Part shown: positions 1-6,528 of the stretch, one piece after another
How positions within the stretch are numbered: the stretch's first letter is position 1
How the letters are laid out: the number at the start of each line of letters is the position of its first letter
Assembly (NCBI GenBank): GCA_027451265.1
Contig: DAIDJT010000126.1
Location: 1-7,613 of the forward strand
Source: Bacteroidales bacterium
GTDB lineage: Bacteria; Bacteroidota; Bacteroidia; Bacteroidales; VadinHA17
Reading direction: 5' to 3'
Length of the DNA: 7,613 nucleotides
Position numbers and translations under genes: made by a program
Notes under the pieces: generated by a model
Database searches by the model: none
What the model was told of the DNA's origin: nothing
Seen by the model: only the letters and a program-made list of their open reading frames with translations

Positions 1-711
1 GGCTGCGGTCCCCCTGATGACAGGCAGCCCGGTGTGAGAATCAGTATCAGTGTCACCATGACCCGGAAAATGCTTGGCACAGGCTATTATTCCGTTGTCC
101 TGCAGTCCCTTCATATACATCAGGGCCTTGCCGGCAACCTTCTCCGGGTCCTCCCCGAATGACCGGTAGTTAATTACAGGATTCATGGGGTTGTTGTTCA
201 CATCTGCAACAGGTGCAAGGTTCAGGTTTACACCTATGTCACGGCATTGCCATGCCACGGCGGCGCCCATCCTGTATATCAGGGAGTCATTCTGCAACGC
301 ACCCAGCGTCATCTGGTAAGGGAAATCCTCAACTTCTTTCAGCCGCATGCCGGTGCCCCATTCCGCGTCCTGGGCAATTATGAGCGGAATACGTGAGACT
401 TTGCTTATCCGGCTGGTGTAATCGACCTGCAGATCGCGCGATCCTTCAAAGAAGATCACCCCGCCGATACCGTACTTTTCAACCAGGTCCTCCACCTGCC
501 TGTAATTGCCTCCCTTTGCGTCTGCCCATGCGGGAACCCAGATAAGCTGGGCAATCATCTCTCTGACAGTCATTGTCTTAAGGATACTGTCAACCCTTGG
601 ATCACCTGTGTGGTTTTTCCACGGAACATTGTTTTCAGCTCCGCTTGCCGGTGATTCCGGCACCAGCATTGCACATACGGACAGAAGAAGGAACAGGCAG
701 AATGTTTTCAT
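1..711 (-). CDS. nagZ: Secreted glycoside hydrolase family 3, NagZ-type beta-N-acetylglucosaminidase (5' part)
   Basis: I translated this from the reverse strand. It gives 237 residues from ATG at 711 and stays open at the window edge, so the C-terminal part is missing. Residues 1-25 look like a Sec signal peptide: MKT, a hydrophobic stretch, then a PASGA cleavage region. The rest is the GH3 (beta/alpha)8 N-domain, with IIAQDAEWG at 111-119, NLNLAPVADVN at 162-172 and the NagZ signature KHFPGHGDTDTDSHTGLP at 213-230. In that signature D224 and H226 match the Asp-His acid/base pair of Bacillus NagZ. The nucleophile Asp would lie beyond the edge. The family removes GlcNAc from peptidoglycan fragments. 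The signal peptide places it in the periplasm or outside, unlike cytosolic E. coli NagZ. Many Bacteroidota homologues carry a C-terminal beta-lactamase-like domain, which cannot be checked here. It diverges from an amino-sugar operon (820-4110), which fits a role in cell-wall sugar recovery. Confidence 0.88.
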   Translation of the reverse strand, partial: MKTFCLFLLLSVCAMLVPESPASGAENNVPWKNHTGDPRVDSILKTMTVREMIAQLIWVPAWADAKGGNYRQVEDLVEKYGIGGVIFFEGSRDLQVDYTSRISKVSRIPLIIAQDAEWGTGMRLKEVEDFPYQMTLGALQNDSLIYRMGAAVAWQCRDIGVNLNLAPVADVNNNPMNPVINYRSFGEDPEKVAGKALMYMKGLQDNGIIACAKHFPGHGDTDTDSHTGLPVIRGTAA

Positions 712-736
712 CGGTTGAACAAATTATGAGCAGAAC

Positions 737-744
737 CAAAAATA
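737..744 (-). promoter_or_regulatory. Bacteroidota-type -7 box for the GH3 gene
   Basis: On the minus strand this reads TATTTTTG, a perfect match to the Bacteroidota -7 consensus TAnnTTTG. It lies 25 nt before the GH3 ATG. No clear -33 TTG is seen at the usual distance. The same octamer occurs before the corA leader (6615-6622) at almost the same distance from its ATG. Confidence 0.45.
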
Positions 745-790
745 GCATTTTTCTTTATGATTCTTTTTCCCGGTTGATTGGCTTCAAATT

Positions 791-810
791 GTTATTTTTA
801 CTCCAATAAC
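791..810. repeat. Small inverted repeat before nagX
   Basis: GTTATT (791-796) and AATAAC (805-810) are perfect inverted copies around an 8-nt loop. They end 9 nt before the nagX ATG and overlap the candidate -7 box. It could be an operator or a weak 5' hairpin. The arms are AT-rich and short, so chance is a real alternative. Confidence 0.25.
793..800 (+). promoter_or_regulatory. Weak -7 box candidate for the nagX-amgK-murU operon
   Basis: TATTTTTA matches 7 of 8 positions of TAnnTTTG and lies 19 nt before the nagX ATG. A TTG at 774-776 sits 16 nt upstream, slightly closer than is usual for a -33 element. The box overlaps a 6-bp inverted repeat (GTTATT 791-796 / AATAAC 805-810). This is the best candidate on this strand in the 108-bp spacer, but chance is possible in such AT-rich DNA. 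Confidence 0.28.
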
Positions 811-819
811 GAAACACAT

Positions 820-1947
820 ATGGCAGCAACAAAGAGTTCCGCGAAAAGCGCCGGCAAATCCGCACGTCTTATGTCGCTAGACGTTTTCAGGGGTATGACG
901 GTGGTCTTCATGATCATTGTCAACACCCCGGGCACATGGAGTCATGTATATGCTCCGCTGAGGCATGCCTCCTGGCATGGGTGCACACCTACAGACCTTG
1001 TCTTTCCGTCATTCCTGTTCATTTCGGGAGTGGCAATGTTCTATTCACTTCGCAAGTTCAACTTTGAATTTTCAGGCCCGGCCCTATTCAGGATCCTGAG
1101 AAGGGTGGCCCTGATCTTTGCCGTCGGACTCTTCCTGACCATCTTTCCCCGTTTTGCCCGTGACTACGGTACGCTCCGCATAATGGGAGTTCTGCAGAGA
1201 ATAGCACTGGCCTGGGGCCTGGGCGCAATTCTTGTGCTGATCATTAAAAAGAATTATATGTGGGTTGCCACTGCAGTGATACTTCTGGGATACTGGGCCC
1301 TGATGTATTTCATGGGAGGGAGTGACCCGTATTCACTGGAGGGAAACTATGCCCGCACTGTTGACCTTGCCATTATCGGAGAGAACCACCTTTACAAAGG
1401 CTTCGGCATACCGTTTGATCCGGAGGGACTCCTGAGCACCCTGCCGGCTACCGCTACAGTGCTCCTCGGATTCATGACCGGGGGATTGATTACATCCAAA
1501 GGCAACTCGTGGAAGACTGTCGGATGGCTTTCATTTGCCGGGGTGTTGCTGATAGGCGCAGGACTCCTGTGGGGCGAATATTTCCCGATCAACAAACCCA
1601 TCTGGACCAGCTCCTATGTGCTCTATGCAGGCGGCATCGGAATGGTGATCCTCGCAGTACTGTTCATAATAGTGGATATATGGAATCTGAGGGGCTGGAC
1701 AGGCTTCTTCAATACCTTCGGAACCAATGCACTCTTTACCTACGTGCTTGCCGGCATGCTAACAAAGACCCTGCTGGCAATCAAGATCGGAGAGGAATCA
1801 CTTTACAACTGGATCTTCACACACATATGCAGTCCCCTGTTCCAGGAACAGAAGCTGGCCAGCCTGCTTTTCCCGATAATGCTTGTCATAGTGATCTGGG
1901 CCCTGGGCTATATCCTGTACCGTAAAAAGATAATCATAAGGCTCTGA
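820..1947 (+). CDS. nagX: NagX/HGSNAT-like transmembrane acyltransferase (COG4299, DUF5009 type)
   Basis: This is a 375-residue polytopic membrane protein with about ten hydrophobic segments, starting near residue 20 and ending near 367. Family marks are SLDVFRGM at 19-26, HASWHG at 49-54, DLVFPSFLFISG at 59-70, LRIMGVLQRIAL at 119-130, FDPEGLLSTLPA at 199-210 and FPINKPIWTSSYVLYAGG at 255-272. HASW matches the human lysosomal heparan-alpha-glucosaminide N-acetyltransferase segment whose His accepts the acetyl group, so H49 is the likely acetyl carrier. The human enzyme moves acetyl from cytosolic acetyl-CoA across the membrane to glucosamine. In bacteria the family occurs in GlcNAc-use regulons, but its reaction is not settled. 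I chose ATG at 820 over a TTG start at 778, because the extra 14 residues are polar, unlike the family, and overlap the promoter region. The next gene starts 1 nt after the stop. Confidence 0.85.
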   Translation: MAATKSSAKSAGKSARLMSLDVFRGMTVVFMIIVNTPGTWSHVYAPLRHASWHGCTPTDLVFPSFLFISGVAMFYSLRKFNFEFSGPALFRILRRVALIFAVGLFLTIFPRFARDYGTLRIMGVLQRIALAWGLGAILVLIIKKNYMWVATAVILLGYWALMYFMGGSDPYSLEGNYARTVDLAIIGENHLYKGFGIPFDPEGLLSTLPATATVLLGFMTGGLITSKGNSWKTVGWLSFAGVLLIGAGLLWGEYFPINKPIWTSSYVLYAGGIGMVILAVLFIIVDIWNLRGWTGFFNTFGTNALFTYVLAGMLTKTLLAIKIGEESLYNWIFTHICSPLFQEQKLASLLFPIMLVIVIWALGYILYRKKIIIRL

Positions 1948-1948
1948 G

Positions 1949-3367
1949 ATGGATATAAGGACCATAGTTGAGAAAGCGTTTGAGTGCTGGAAAGGCTCGG
2001 CACCAGAAATTATAACCCGTCTGCCCCAGTCGGGTTCAGACAGGGTATATTTCAGGATCATCTGCCGGGAGGATCAGGTGATTGGAGCATACAACCCGAG
2101 CCGTGAGGAGAACGAAGCTTTTGTGGGATTCTCAAACCACTTCAGGTCAAAGGGTTTACCGGTGCCGGAGATATATGTATATTATCCTGAGGACAAAGTA
2201 TATTTTCTTGAGGATCTGGGAGATACAAATCTTTTTACCTGGCTGGCCCGCCGCTCCGATGAGGAGCGTTTCAACGAAGAAACGGAGAACCTTTTTCTCA
2301 CCATTGCAGGCGACCTTGTAAGAATTCAGACAGAAGGGATCAGGGGGCTAGACCTGTCACTGTGCTACCCGCACCGCAGCTTCGACCGCCAGAGCATTGT
2401 ATGGGACATGAACTATTATAAATACATGTTCCTCAAGCTTATAGGCGCTCCGTTCAACGAAACGAGGCTGGAGCGCGATTTTGAAATCCTGACAAGGTTC
2501 CTTCTGGATGCCGGGCAGGAATATTTCTTATTCCGTGATTTCCAGACGGCAAACATAATGATCCGCGACGGCAAGCCATGGTATATTGACTACCAGGGAG
2601 GCAGGCTGGGTGCCCCGCAGTACGACATTGCCTCACTGGTATATGACGCAAAAGCCTATATCCCTGCCAGGATAAGGAAGGTGACCATTGACCGTCACCT
2701 TGATCTCTTTGCTGCAGCCACCGGCAAACCGCGCGAGTCACTGGAGATGTACCAGGGAGCCTTCACCCTTATCAGGCTCATGCAGGCTCTGGGAGCCTTC
2801 GGTTTCAGGGGATTGCATGAGAACAAGCCCACCTTTAATGAAAGCATCGTTCCGGCAGTTGAGCTGATGAACGAGCTGCTTGAGAGCGGTGCCGTGAAAA
2901 TTGACCTGCCCGAGCTTAAGAAAGCCTCTCTGGCCGTACCCATTCAGAGAAAGTACCGCATACTGGAGCATTACCAGGACAGGGTCACGCTACACCTTGA
3001 GAGCTTTGCCTATGTAAAGGGGAAGAGCGTTAATTATGACAATGGCAGCGGCTTTGTCTTTGACTGCCGCGGTCTGCGCAACCCGGTCACTGTGGCCGAA
3101 CTGAGCGAGATGACAGGCCTTGATCCCGAAGTGGTAGAGTTCTTCAACAATGATGACGAAGCGGTGGCCTTCGCAGGTGACTGCACGAACATCATCCGCA
3201 ACTCACTGCCCATGATGAGGCGAAAGGGGATCATTGACATCCATGCTGCATTTGGCTGTGTAGGCGGCCACCACCGCTCTGTCTGGAGCGCCGAACGGGT
3301 GGCCCTGATGCTCTCGGCCATGCCGGGCGTTGAAGTGAAAGTGAAACACACCGCTCTCGGACAATGA
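1949..3367 (+). CDS. amgK: AmgK-type amino-sugar kinase fused to a RapZ C-terminal-like domain
   Basis: This is a 472-residue two-domain protein. Residues 1 to about 315 form an aminoglycoside-phosphotransferase/AmgK fold. It has a nucleotide loop near 25-37 (PQSGSDRVYFRI), the hinge-like FLEDLGD at 86-92, the catalytic FRDFQTANIM at 195-204 (D197, N202) and the metal-site YIDYQGGRLGAPQYD at 212-226 (D214). The usual Brenner His two residues before the catalytic Asp is Phe195. After a short linker, residues about 336-472 match the RapZ C-terminal domain: FDCRGLRNP at 371-379 and the sugar-phosphate loop GCVGGHHRSV at 436-445. AmgK phosphorylates MurNAc and GlcNAc at C1. The E. coli RapZ C-domain binds glucosamine-6-phosphate and small RNAs. 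The gene starts 1 nt after nagX and overlaps the murU-type gene by 4 nt, so kinase and uridylyltransferase are co-translated. The substrate is inferred from family and context, not shown by the sequence. Confidence 0.85.
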   Translation: MDIRTIVEKAFECWKGSAPEIITRLPQSGSDRVYFRIICREDQVIGAYNPSREENEAFVGFSNHFRSKGLPVPEIYVYYPEDKVYFLEDLGDTNLFTWLARRSDEERFNEETENLFLTIAGDLVRIQTEGIRGLDLSLCYPHRSFDRQSIVWDMNYYKYMFLKLIGAPFNETRLERDFEILTRFLLDAGQEYFLFRDFQTANIMIRDGKPWYIDYQGGRLGAPQYDIASLVYDAKAYIPARIRKVTIDRHLDLFAAATGKPRESLEMYQGAFTLIRLMQALGAFGFRGLHENKPTFNESIVPAVELMNELLESGAVKIDLPELKKASLAVPIQRKYRILEHYQDRVTLHLESFAYVKGKSVNYDNGSGFVFDCRGLRNPVTVAELSEMTGLDPEVVEFFNNDDEAVAFAGDCTNIIRNSLPMMRRKGIIDIHAAFGCVGGHHRSVWSAERVALMLSAMPGVEVKVKHTALGQ

Positions 3368-4110
3368 AGGCAATGATCTTTGCTGCCGGCCTGGGCACCA
3401 GGCTGGGCGAAATGACATTAACCAGGCCAAAGGCGCTGGCAGACATCAACGGCAATTCAATGCTGGCACTGACAGCCGAAAAGCTTGTCGCAGCAGGCTT
3501 TGATGACCTGTTAGTCAATATACATCATCATCCGGAACAGATGCTTGAGGAGATCGACAAACTGCGCCGCAGGGGTTTCCGGATCACTGTCTCCGACGAG
3601 CGTAACGAACTGCTTGATACGGCAGGTGGCCTTTACAGGGCAAGGGAATTCTTTGGCAGTGAGCCCTTCCTTGCCCATAATGTGGATGAATTCACTGACC
3701 TGGATCTTGCCGGCATGTACAGGCAGCACGCTGAATCAGGTGCTCTGGCTACACTAGCGGTCAGGCACAGGCCCGGAAACAGGATGCTCCTGGTTGATGC
3801 TTCGGGGCGGGTCAGGGGATGGCGCAACAATGCCACAAAAGAGGAGATATTGACAGTAGAAAGCAGCAGGAAGCTTCTGGAGGTTGGCTTTTCAGGAATA
3901 CAGGTTCTGTCTCCGGCTATATTTGACCTGATGCAGGAGGGGATTTATTCGCTTACTTCCCTTTACCTCATGTTGGCAAAGAATCATCTGATAATGACCT
4001 GCCTGCATGACTACGGCTACTGGTTTGACTGCGGCACCCCGCAGAACCTGGAAAAGATAAGGGCACATCTGAAAAAAGAGAATGAGCCTGGCTCAGTTCT
4101 TCCAGAATGA
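3364..4110 (+). CDS. murU: MurU-type sugar-1-phosphate nucleotidyltransferase
   Basis: These 248 residues form a single GT-A/NTP-transferase domain, the usual length for MurU. The pyrophosphorylase signature AAGLGTRLGEMTLTRPKAL spans 7-25. LLDTAGGL at 83-90, HNVDEF at 105-110 (D108 is the likely metal ligand), FSGIQVLSP at 176-184 and YWFDCGTPQNLEKI at 219-232 complete the family pattern. MurU makes UDP-MurNAc from MurNAc-1-phosphate and UTP, the step after AmgK, and so bypasses de novo MurA/MurB synthesis. The start codon shares ATGA with the stop of the kinase gene, which suggests translational coupling. A GlcNAc-1-P or mannose-1-P nucleotidyltransferase is possible from sequence alone, but the kinase partner favours MurNAc-1-P. 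Its last 18 bp overlap the 3' end of the convergent trkH. Confidence 0.82.
   Translation: MKAMIFAAGLGTRLGEMTLTRPKALADINGNSMLALTAEKLVAAGFDDLLVNIHHHPEQMLEEIDKLRRRGFRITVSDERNELLDTAGGLYRAREFFGSEPFLAHNVDEFTDLDLAGMYRQHAESGALATLAVRHRPGNRMLLVDASGRVRGWRNNATKEEILTVESSRKLLEVGFSGIQVLSPAIFDLMQEGIYSLTSLYLMLAKNHLIMTCLHDYGYWFDCGTPQNLEKIRAHLKKENEPGSVLPE
4071..4099 (-). terminator. Likely intrinsic terminator of the corA-trkH operon, inside the murU coding end
   Basis: Read on the minus strand, GAA-c-TGAGC, loop CAG, then GCTCA-TTC form an 8-pair stem with one bulged C, followed by TCTTTTTTC. The TrkH stop codon TGA is part of the 5' arm. The core TGAGCC/GGCTCA is a perfect palindrome around one base (4083-4095). 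No T-run follows on the plus strand, so it should act on trkH transcripts rather than on murU transcripts. The call rests on shape only. Confidence 0.5.
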
Positions 4111-5538
4111 CCTGGTGAAGAGCGCCAGTATCGTAAAGATTTCAAGCCGTCCGATGAGCATTAGCCAGATCATGATAATCTTAGCGCTTCCTGTGAAACC
4201 GTTGTAGTGGCCGAAATTGCCTGAGGATCCCAGGCCCGGCCCCACATTGCTTATGGCGCTGGTGCTTGCCCCCACTGCTTCAATGAGTGGCACCCCGGTG
4301 AAATGGATAGCTATCATCCCAACCAGGGTAAGAAGTATGTAAAGGAGAATAAATGAAAGAATTGTAATATTCAGGCTGTCAGGAATTATCCTGTCATTGA
4401 TCTTGATGGGTATCACAGCGTGATGATGCTGGAACCGCTGAAACACCACCCTGATATTTCGTATTGCAATCAGGTGTCTTGCCATCTTTATTCCCCCGGT
4501 TGTAGAACCCGTGCATCCGCCGGCAGGCATAATAAGGATCATCATGAACCAACCACCGTGAGGCCAGAGCATGTAATCAGTTGTGGCAAACCCAGTGCCG
4601 GTCATCTGGGAGATTACCTGGAAAAATCCGTGCCTGAATGAAAGGGCAAGGTTACGTTCGGTGCCGGTATAAAGAATCAGGGTAACCAGGACGGTGGCTG
4701 CGGTGACAAAAAAGAAGTAAAACCAGAGCTCTTCAAATCCAGCTATCTTCCTGAACTCACGCCTTACAAGAAAATAGTAGACGACATAACTGACACCCCC
4801 CAGTAACATAAATATGCCAATAACATACTGTATGTAGGGCGAATACTCCGAAATGCTTGTATTCCTGGTTGAAAAACCTGCGGTTGATACAGTTGCAAAA
4901 GAATGACAGATGCTGTCAAACAGGCTCATGTGCCCGATCCTCAGCAGGATTACCTCAAGCACAGTCATTGCCAGGTAGATTGTGAGGATGACAAAGGCAA
5001 CTGACCTTGTCCTGGGGAGTATCTTTTGCTTCATTGATGACTCGAGAGTAAAGAGATGGTATCCGGCCGCCTTCATATTCGGAAGGATCACAATCACCAG
5101 CAAAATTACCCCGACTCCTCCGATCCAGTGTGTGAGACTCCGCCAGAAGAGAACAGATTTTGGCAGTATCTCAACGTTTGCGATGACCGTTGCACCTGTG
5201 GTGGTAAATCCTGACATCGTTTCAAAAAGAGCATTGATAAACCCCCTCACTGATCCGCTGAAGAGATAGGGCAAAGTTCCAAGCAATGAAAGAACCACCC
5301 ATGATAAGGCAACATTCAGATAGCCTTCTTTCAGGCTTATCTTATCCCTTGAGGCAGCGGGCATTGTGAACCAGAGTATCAGTCCCGGCACCAGTGCAAT
5401 AAGTGCTGGCCAGAGGAACGGACCGGTCTTTTCCGAGTAAATTAAGGCAACCGGAATACAGGCAATGAATGAACCGCCCGAGATTATCATTATCAGGCCT
5501 GCAATCCTTATAACGGATCTGATGTTAATGCTTGTCAT
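4093..5538 (-). CDS. trkH: TrkH-type potassium uptake channel subunit
   Basis: This 481-residue integral membrane protein has normal length for the Trk/Ktr/HKT superfamily. All four pore loops are present, each carrying the selectivity-filter glycine: MSGFTTTGAT at 108-117, TVSTAGFST at 216-224, QMTGTGFATT at 311-320 and SAISNVGPGLG at 427-437. PAGGCTGSTTGGIKMAR at 338-354 is also typical of TrkH and part of the gating region. With the cytosolic regulator TrkA it imports K+ across the inner membrane. No trkA lies in the window, so the partner must be elsewhere or the pairing is unusual. It starts 25 nt after the corA stop in the same direction, which makes a two-gene cation operon. Its ATG is preceded by a small hairpin (5540-5564) and no Shine-Dalgarno. 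The 3' end overlaps murU by 18 bp. Confidence 0.93.
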   Translation of the reverse strand: MTSINIRSVIRIAGLIMIISGGSFIACIPVALIYSEKTGPFLWPALIALVPGLILWFTMPAASRDKISLKEGYLNVALSWVVLSLLGTLPYLFSGSVRGFINALFETMSGFTTTGATVIANVEILPKSVLFWRSLTHWIGGVGVILLVIVILPNMKAAGYHLFTLESSMKQKILPRTRSVAFVILTIYLAMTVLEVILLRIGHMSLFDSICHSFATVSTAGFSTRNTSISEYSPYIQYVIGIFMLLGGVSYVVYYFLVRREFRKIAGFEELWFYFFFVTAATVLVTLILYTGTERNLALSFRHGFFQVISQMTGTGFATTDYMLWPHGGWFMMILIMPAGGCTGSTTGGIKMARHLIAIRNIRVVFQRFQHHHAVIPIKINDRIIPDSLNITILSFILLYILLTLVGMIAIHFTGVPLIEAVGASTSAISNVGPGLGSSGNFGHYNGFTGSAKIIMIWLMLIGRLEIFTILALFTRSFWKN

Positions 5539-5539
5539 T

Positions 5540-5564
5540 ACAGGTTGGCCGCACTGTGACCTGT
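5540..5564 (-). promoter_or_regulatory. Intercistronic hairpin between corA stop and trkH start
   Basis: On the minus strand ACAGGT (5564-5559) and ACCTGT (5545-5540) pair perfectly around a 13-nt loop. The 5' arm begins in the last base of the corA stop codon, and the 3' arm ends 1 nt before the trkH ATG. A ribosome finishing corA would open it, so it may couple trkH translation to corA. Six pairs, half of them A-T, make a modest stem. Confidence 0.35.
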
Positions 5565-6493
5565 TACATCCACTTCTTCCGCCGGAGCAGCATCACACCT
5601 GCGGCAGCCAGGATGATAGACCCGCCGAGTATAAACCAGAATGCGTTCATGTTGTTCTCAAAGCGGTTGGGCACGTTCATCCCGTAAAAGCTTGCAATGA
5701 GAGTCGGGATCATCAGGATTATTGTAACGATGGTGAGAGACTTCATCACAATGTTCAGGTTGTTTGAAATGACAGAAGCAAATGCATCCATCATACCGCT
5801 CTGAATATCACTGTAGATCTTTGCCATCTCAATTGCCTGCCTGTTTTCGATTGTGGCCTCCTCAAGCAGGTCTGATGAGAACTCATATTCACGTATCCAT
5901 TTTGAATTCTTCAGTTTGAGCATCATCATCTCGTTTGAACGGAGAGAGGTTGTGAAATAAACAAGACACTTTTCCATCTTCAGCAACCTGTGCAGTTCCT
6001 GGTTGCGGGTTGACTTCTCAAGATCCTGCTCGATCATCGCCGTCTGGTTGTTGATCTGCTTGAGGTACCGGTGATAAAACATCGTGGTCCTGAGGAAAAG
6101 ATGCAGGATGAGGTCAATCTTGGTCTCAATGGTTATTCCCTTGCCGCTGCGGCTGAAAAAATCATCAAGCACCTCATTGTTGCGGTGGCAGATAATGACC
6201 AGGCTGTTCTTGTCAAGTACAAGCCCGAGTGGTATCGTTGTAAACGGGAATCCGTTCGACTGGTTCTGGTAGGGGATACGGTAGATCATCAGCAGAACAT
6301 CATCCTCCACCTCAAGGCGAGATCGCTCGTCAACGTCAAGAATATCAGCAAGAAAATCTTCCGGAACCTTCAGCGTGGACTTAAGTATTCCTATCTCTGA
6401 AGGAGTGGGATCAGTAACGTTAACAATGCAACCTTTTTCAAATGAGTTTAACGGAAGGAGACCGTTCGGGATCATCTGCCAGTAAGTAATCAT
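5564..6493 (-). CDS. corA: CorA-family magnesium/divalent cation channel
   Basis: The protein is 309 residues from ATG at 6493. The N-terminal cytosolic domain covers about 1-245 and contains a long helical stretch around 140-245. Two C-terminal membrane helices follow (about 251-269 and 284-303), separated by the family filter YGMNV at 270-274. The protein ends in a basic tail (RRKK). CorA pentamers carry Mg2+, sometimes Co2+ or Ni2+, through the inner membrane. An in-frame GTG at 6520 would add nine residues. I reject it because AGGAGG lies 7 nt before the ATG at 6493, ideal spacing, and family proteins start close to this point. That Shine-Dalgarno is unusually strong for Bacteroidota and is arm C of an RNA switch. 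The gene heads an operon with trkH and has a leader of about 115 nt that contains a short ORF. Confidence 0.92.
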   Translation of the reverse strand: MITYWQMIPNGLLPLNSFEKGCIVNVTDPTPSEIGILKSTLKVPEDFLADILDVDERSRLEVEDDVLLMIYRIPYQNQSNGFPFTTIPLGLVLDKNSLVIICHRNNEVLDDFFSRSGKGITIETKIDLILHLFLRTTMFYHRYLKQINNQTAMIEQDLEKSTRNQELHRLLKMEKCLVYFTTSLRSNEMMMLKLKNSKWIREYEFSSDLLEEATIENRQAIEMAKIYSDIQSGMMDAFASVISNNLNIVMKSLTIVTIILMIPTLIASFYGMNVPNRFENNMNAFWFILGGSIILAAAGVMLLRRKKWM

Positions 6494-6497
6494 TATA

Positions 6498-6528
6498 GTA
6501 CCTCCTATTTTTTGTTCCACGGAGGTAC
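6498..6528 (-). promoter_or_regulatory. RBS-sequestering hairpin (B:C) before corA
   Basis: In the corA transcript GTACCTCC (6528-6521) pairs perfectly with GGAGGTAC (6505-6498), giving 8 bp around a 15-nt loop. The 3' arm contains the GGAGG of the corA Shine-Dalgarno and ends 4 nt before the ATG, so this fold should hide the ribosome site. It competes with the A:B hairpin for the same B arm. The pairing is plain in the sequence; the regulatory role is inferred. Confidence 0.6.

Noticed and set aside
195..237. Lipoprotein signal for the GH3 at Cys13 (position about 673)
   Set aside because: The residue before Cys is Val and only 12 residues precede it; a plain Sec cleavage site near residue 25 fits better. 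These positions refer to the protein start at 711, not to the coordinates listed here.
506..809. Two 70-codon plus-strand ORFs across the GH3 start and the spacer
   Set aside because: They are antisense to the signal peptide region or run across the divergent promoters; no family features.
778..819. TTG start extending nagX by 14 residues
   Set aside because: The added residues are polar, unlike the family N-terminus, and overlap the candidate promoter; ATG at 820 is the better start.
1509..1925. 138-codon plus-strand ORF inside nagX
   Set aside because: It is a frame shadow of the membrane protein gene and has no family motif.
6071..6400. 109-codon plus-strand ORF inside corA
   Set aside because: Antisense shadow of the CorA cytosolic domain; no motif and no promoter.
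6494..6520. GTG start extending CorA by nine residues
   Set aside because: It would place the strong AGGAGG inside the coding region; the ATG at 6493 has that site at ideal spacing.
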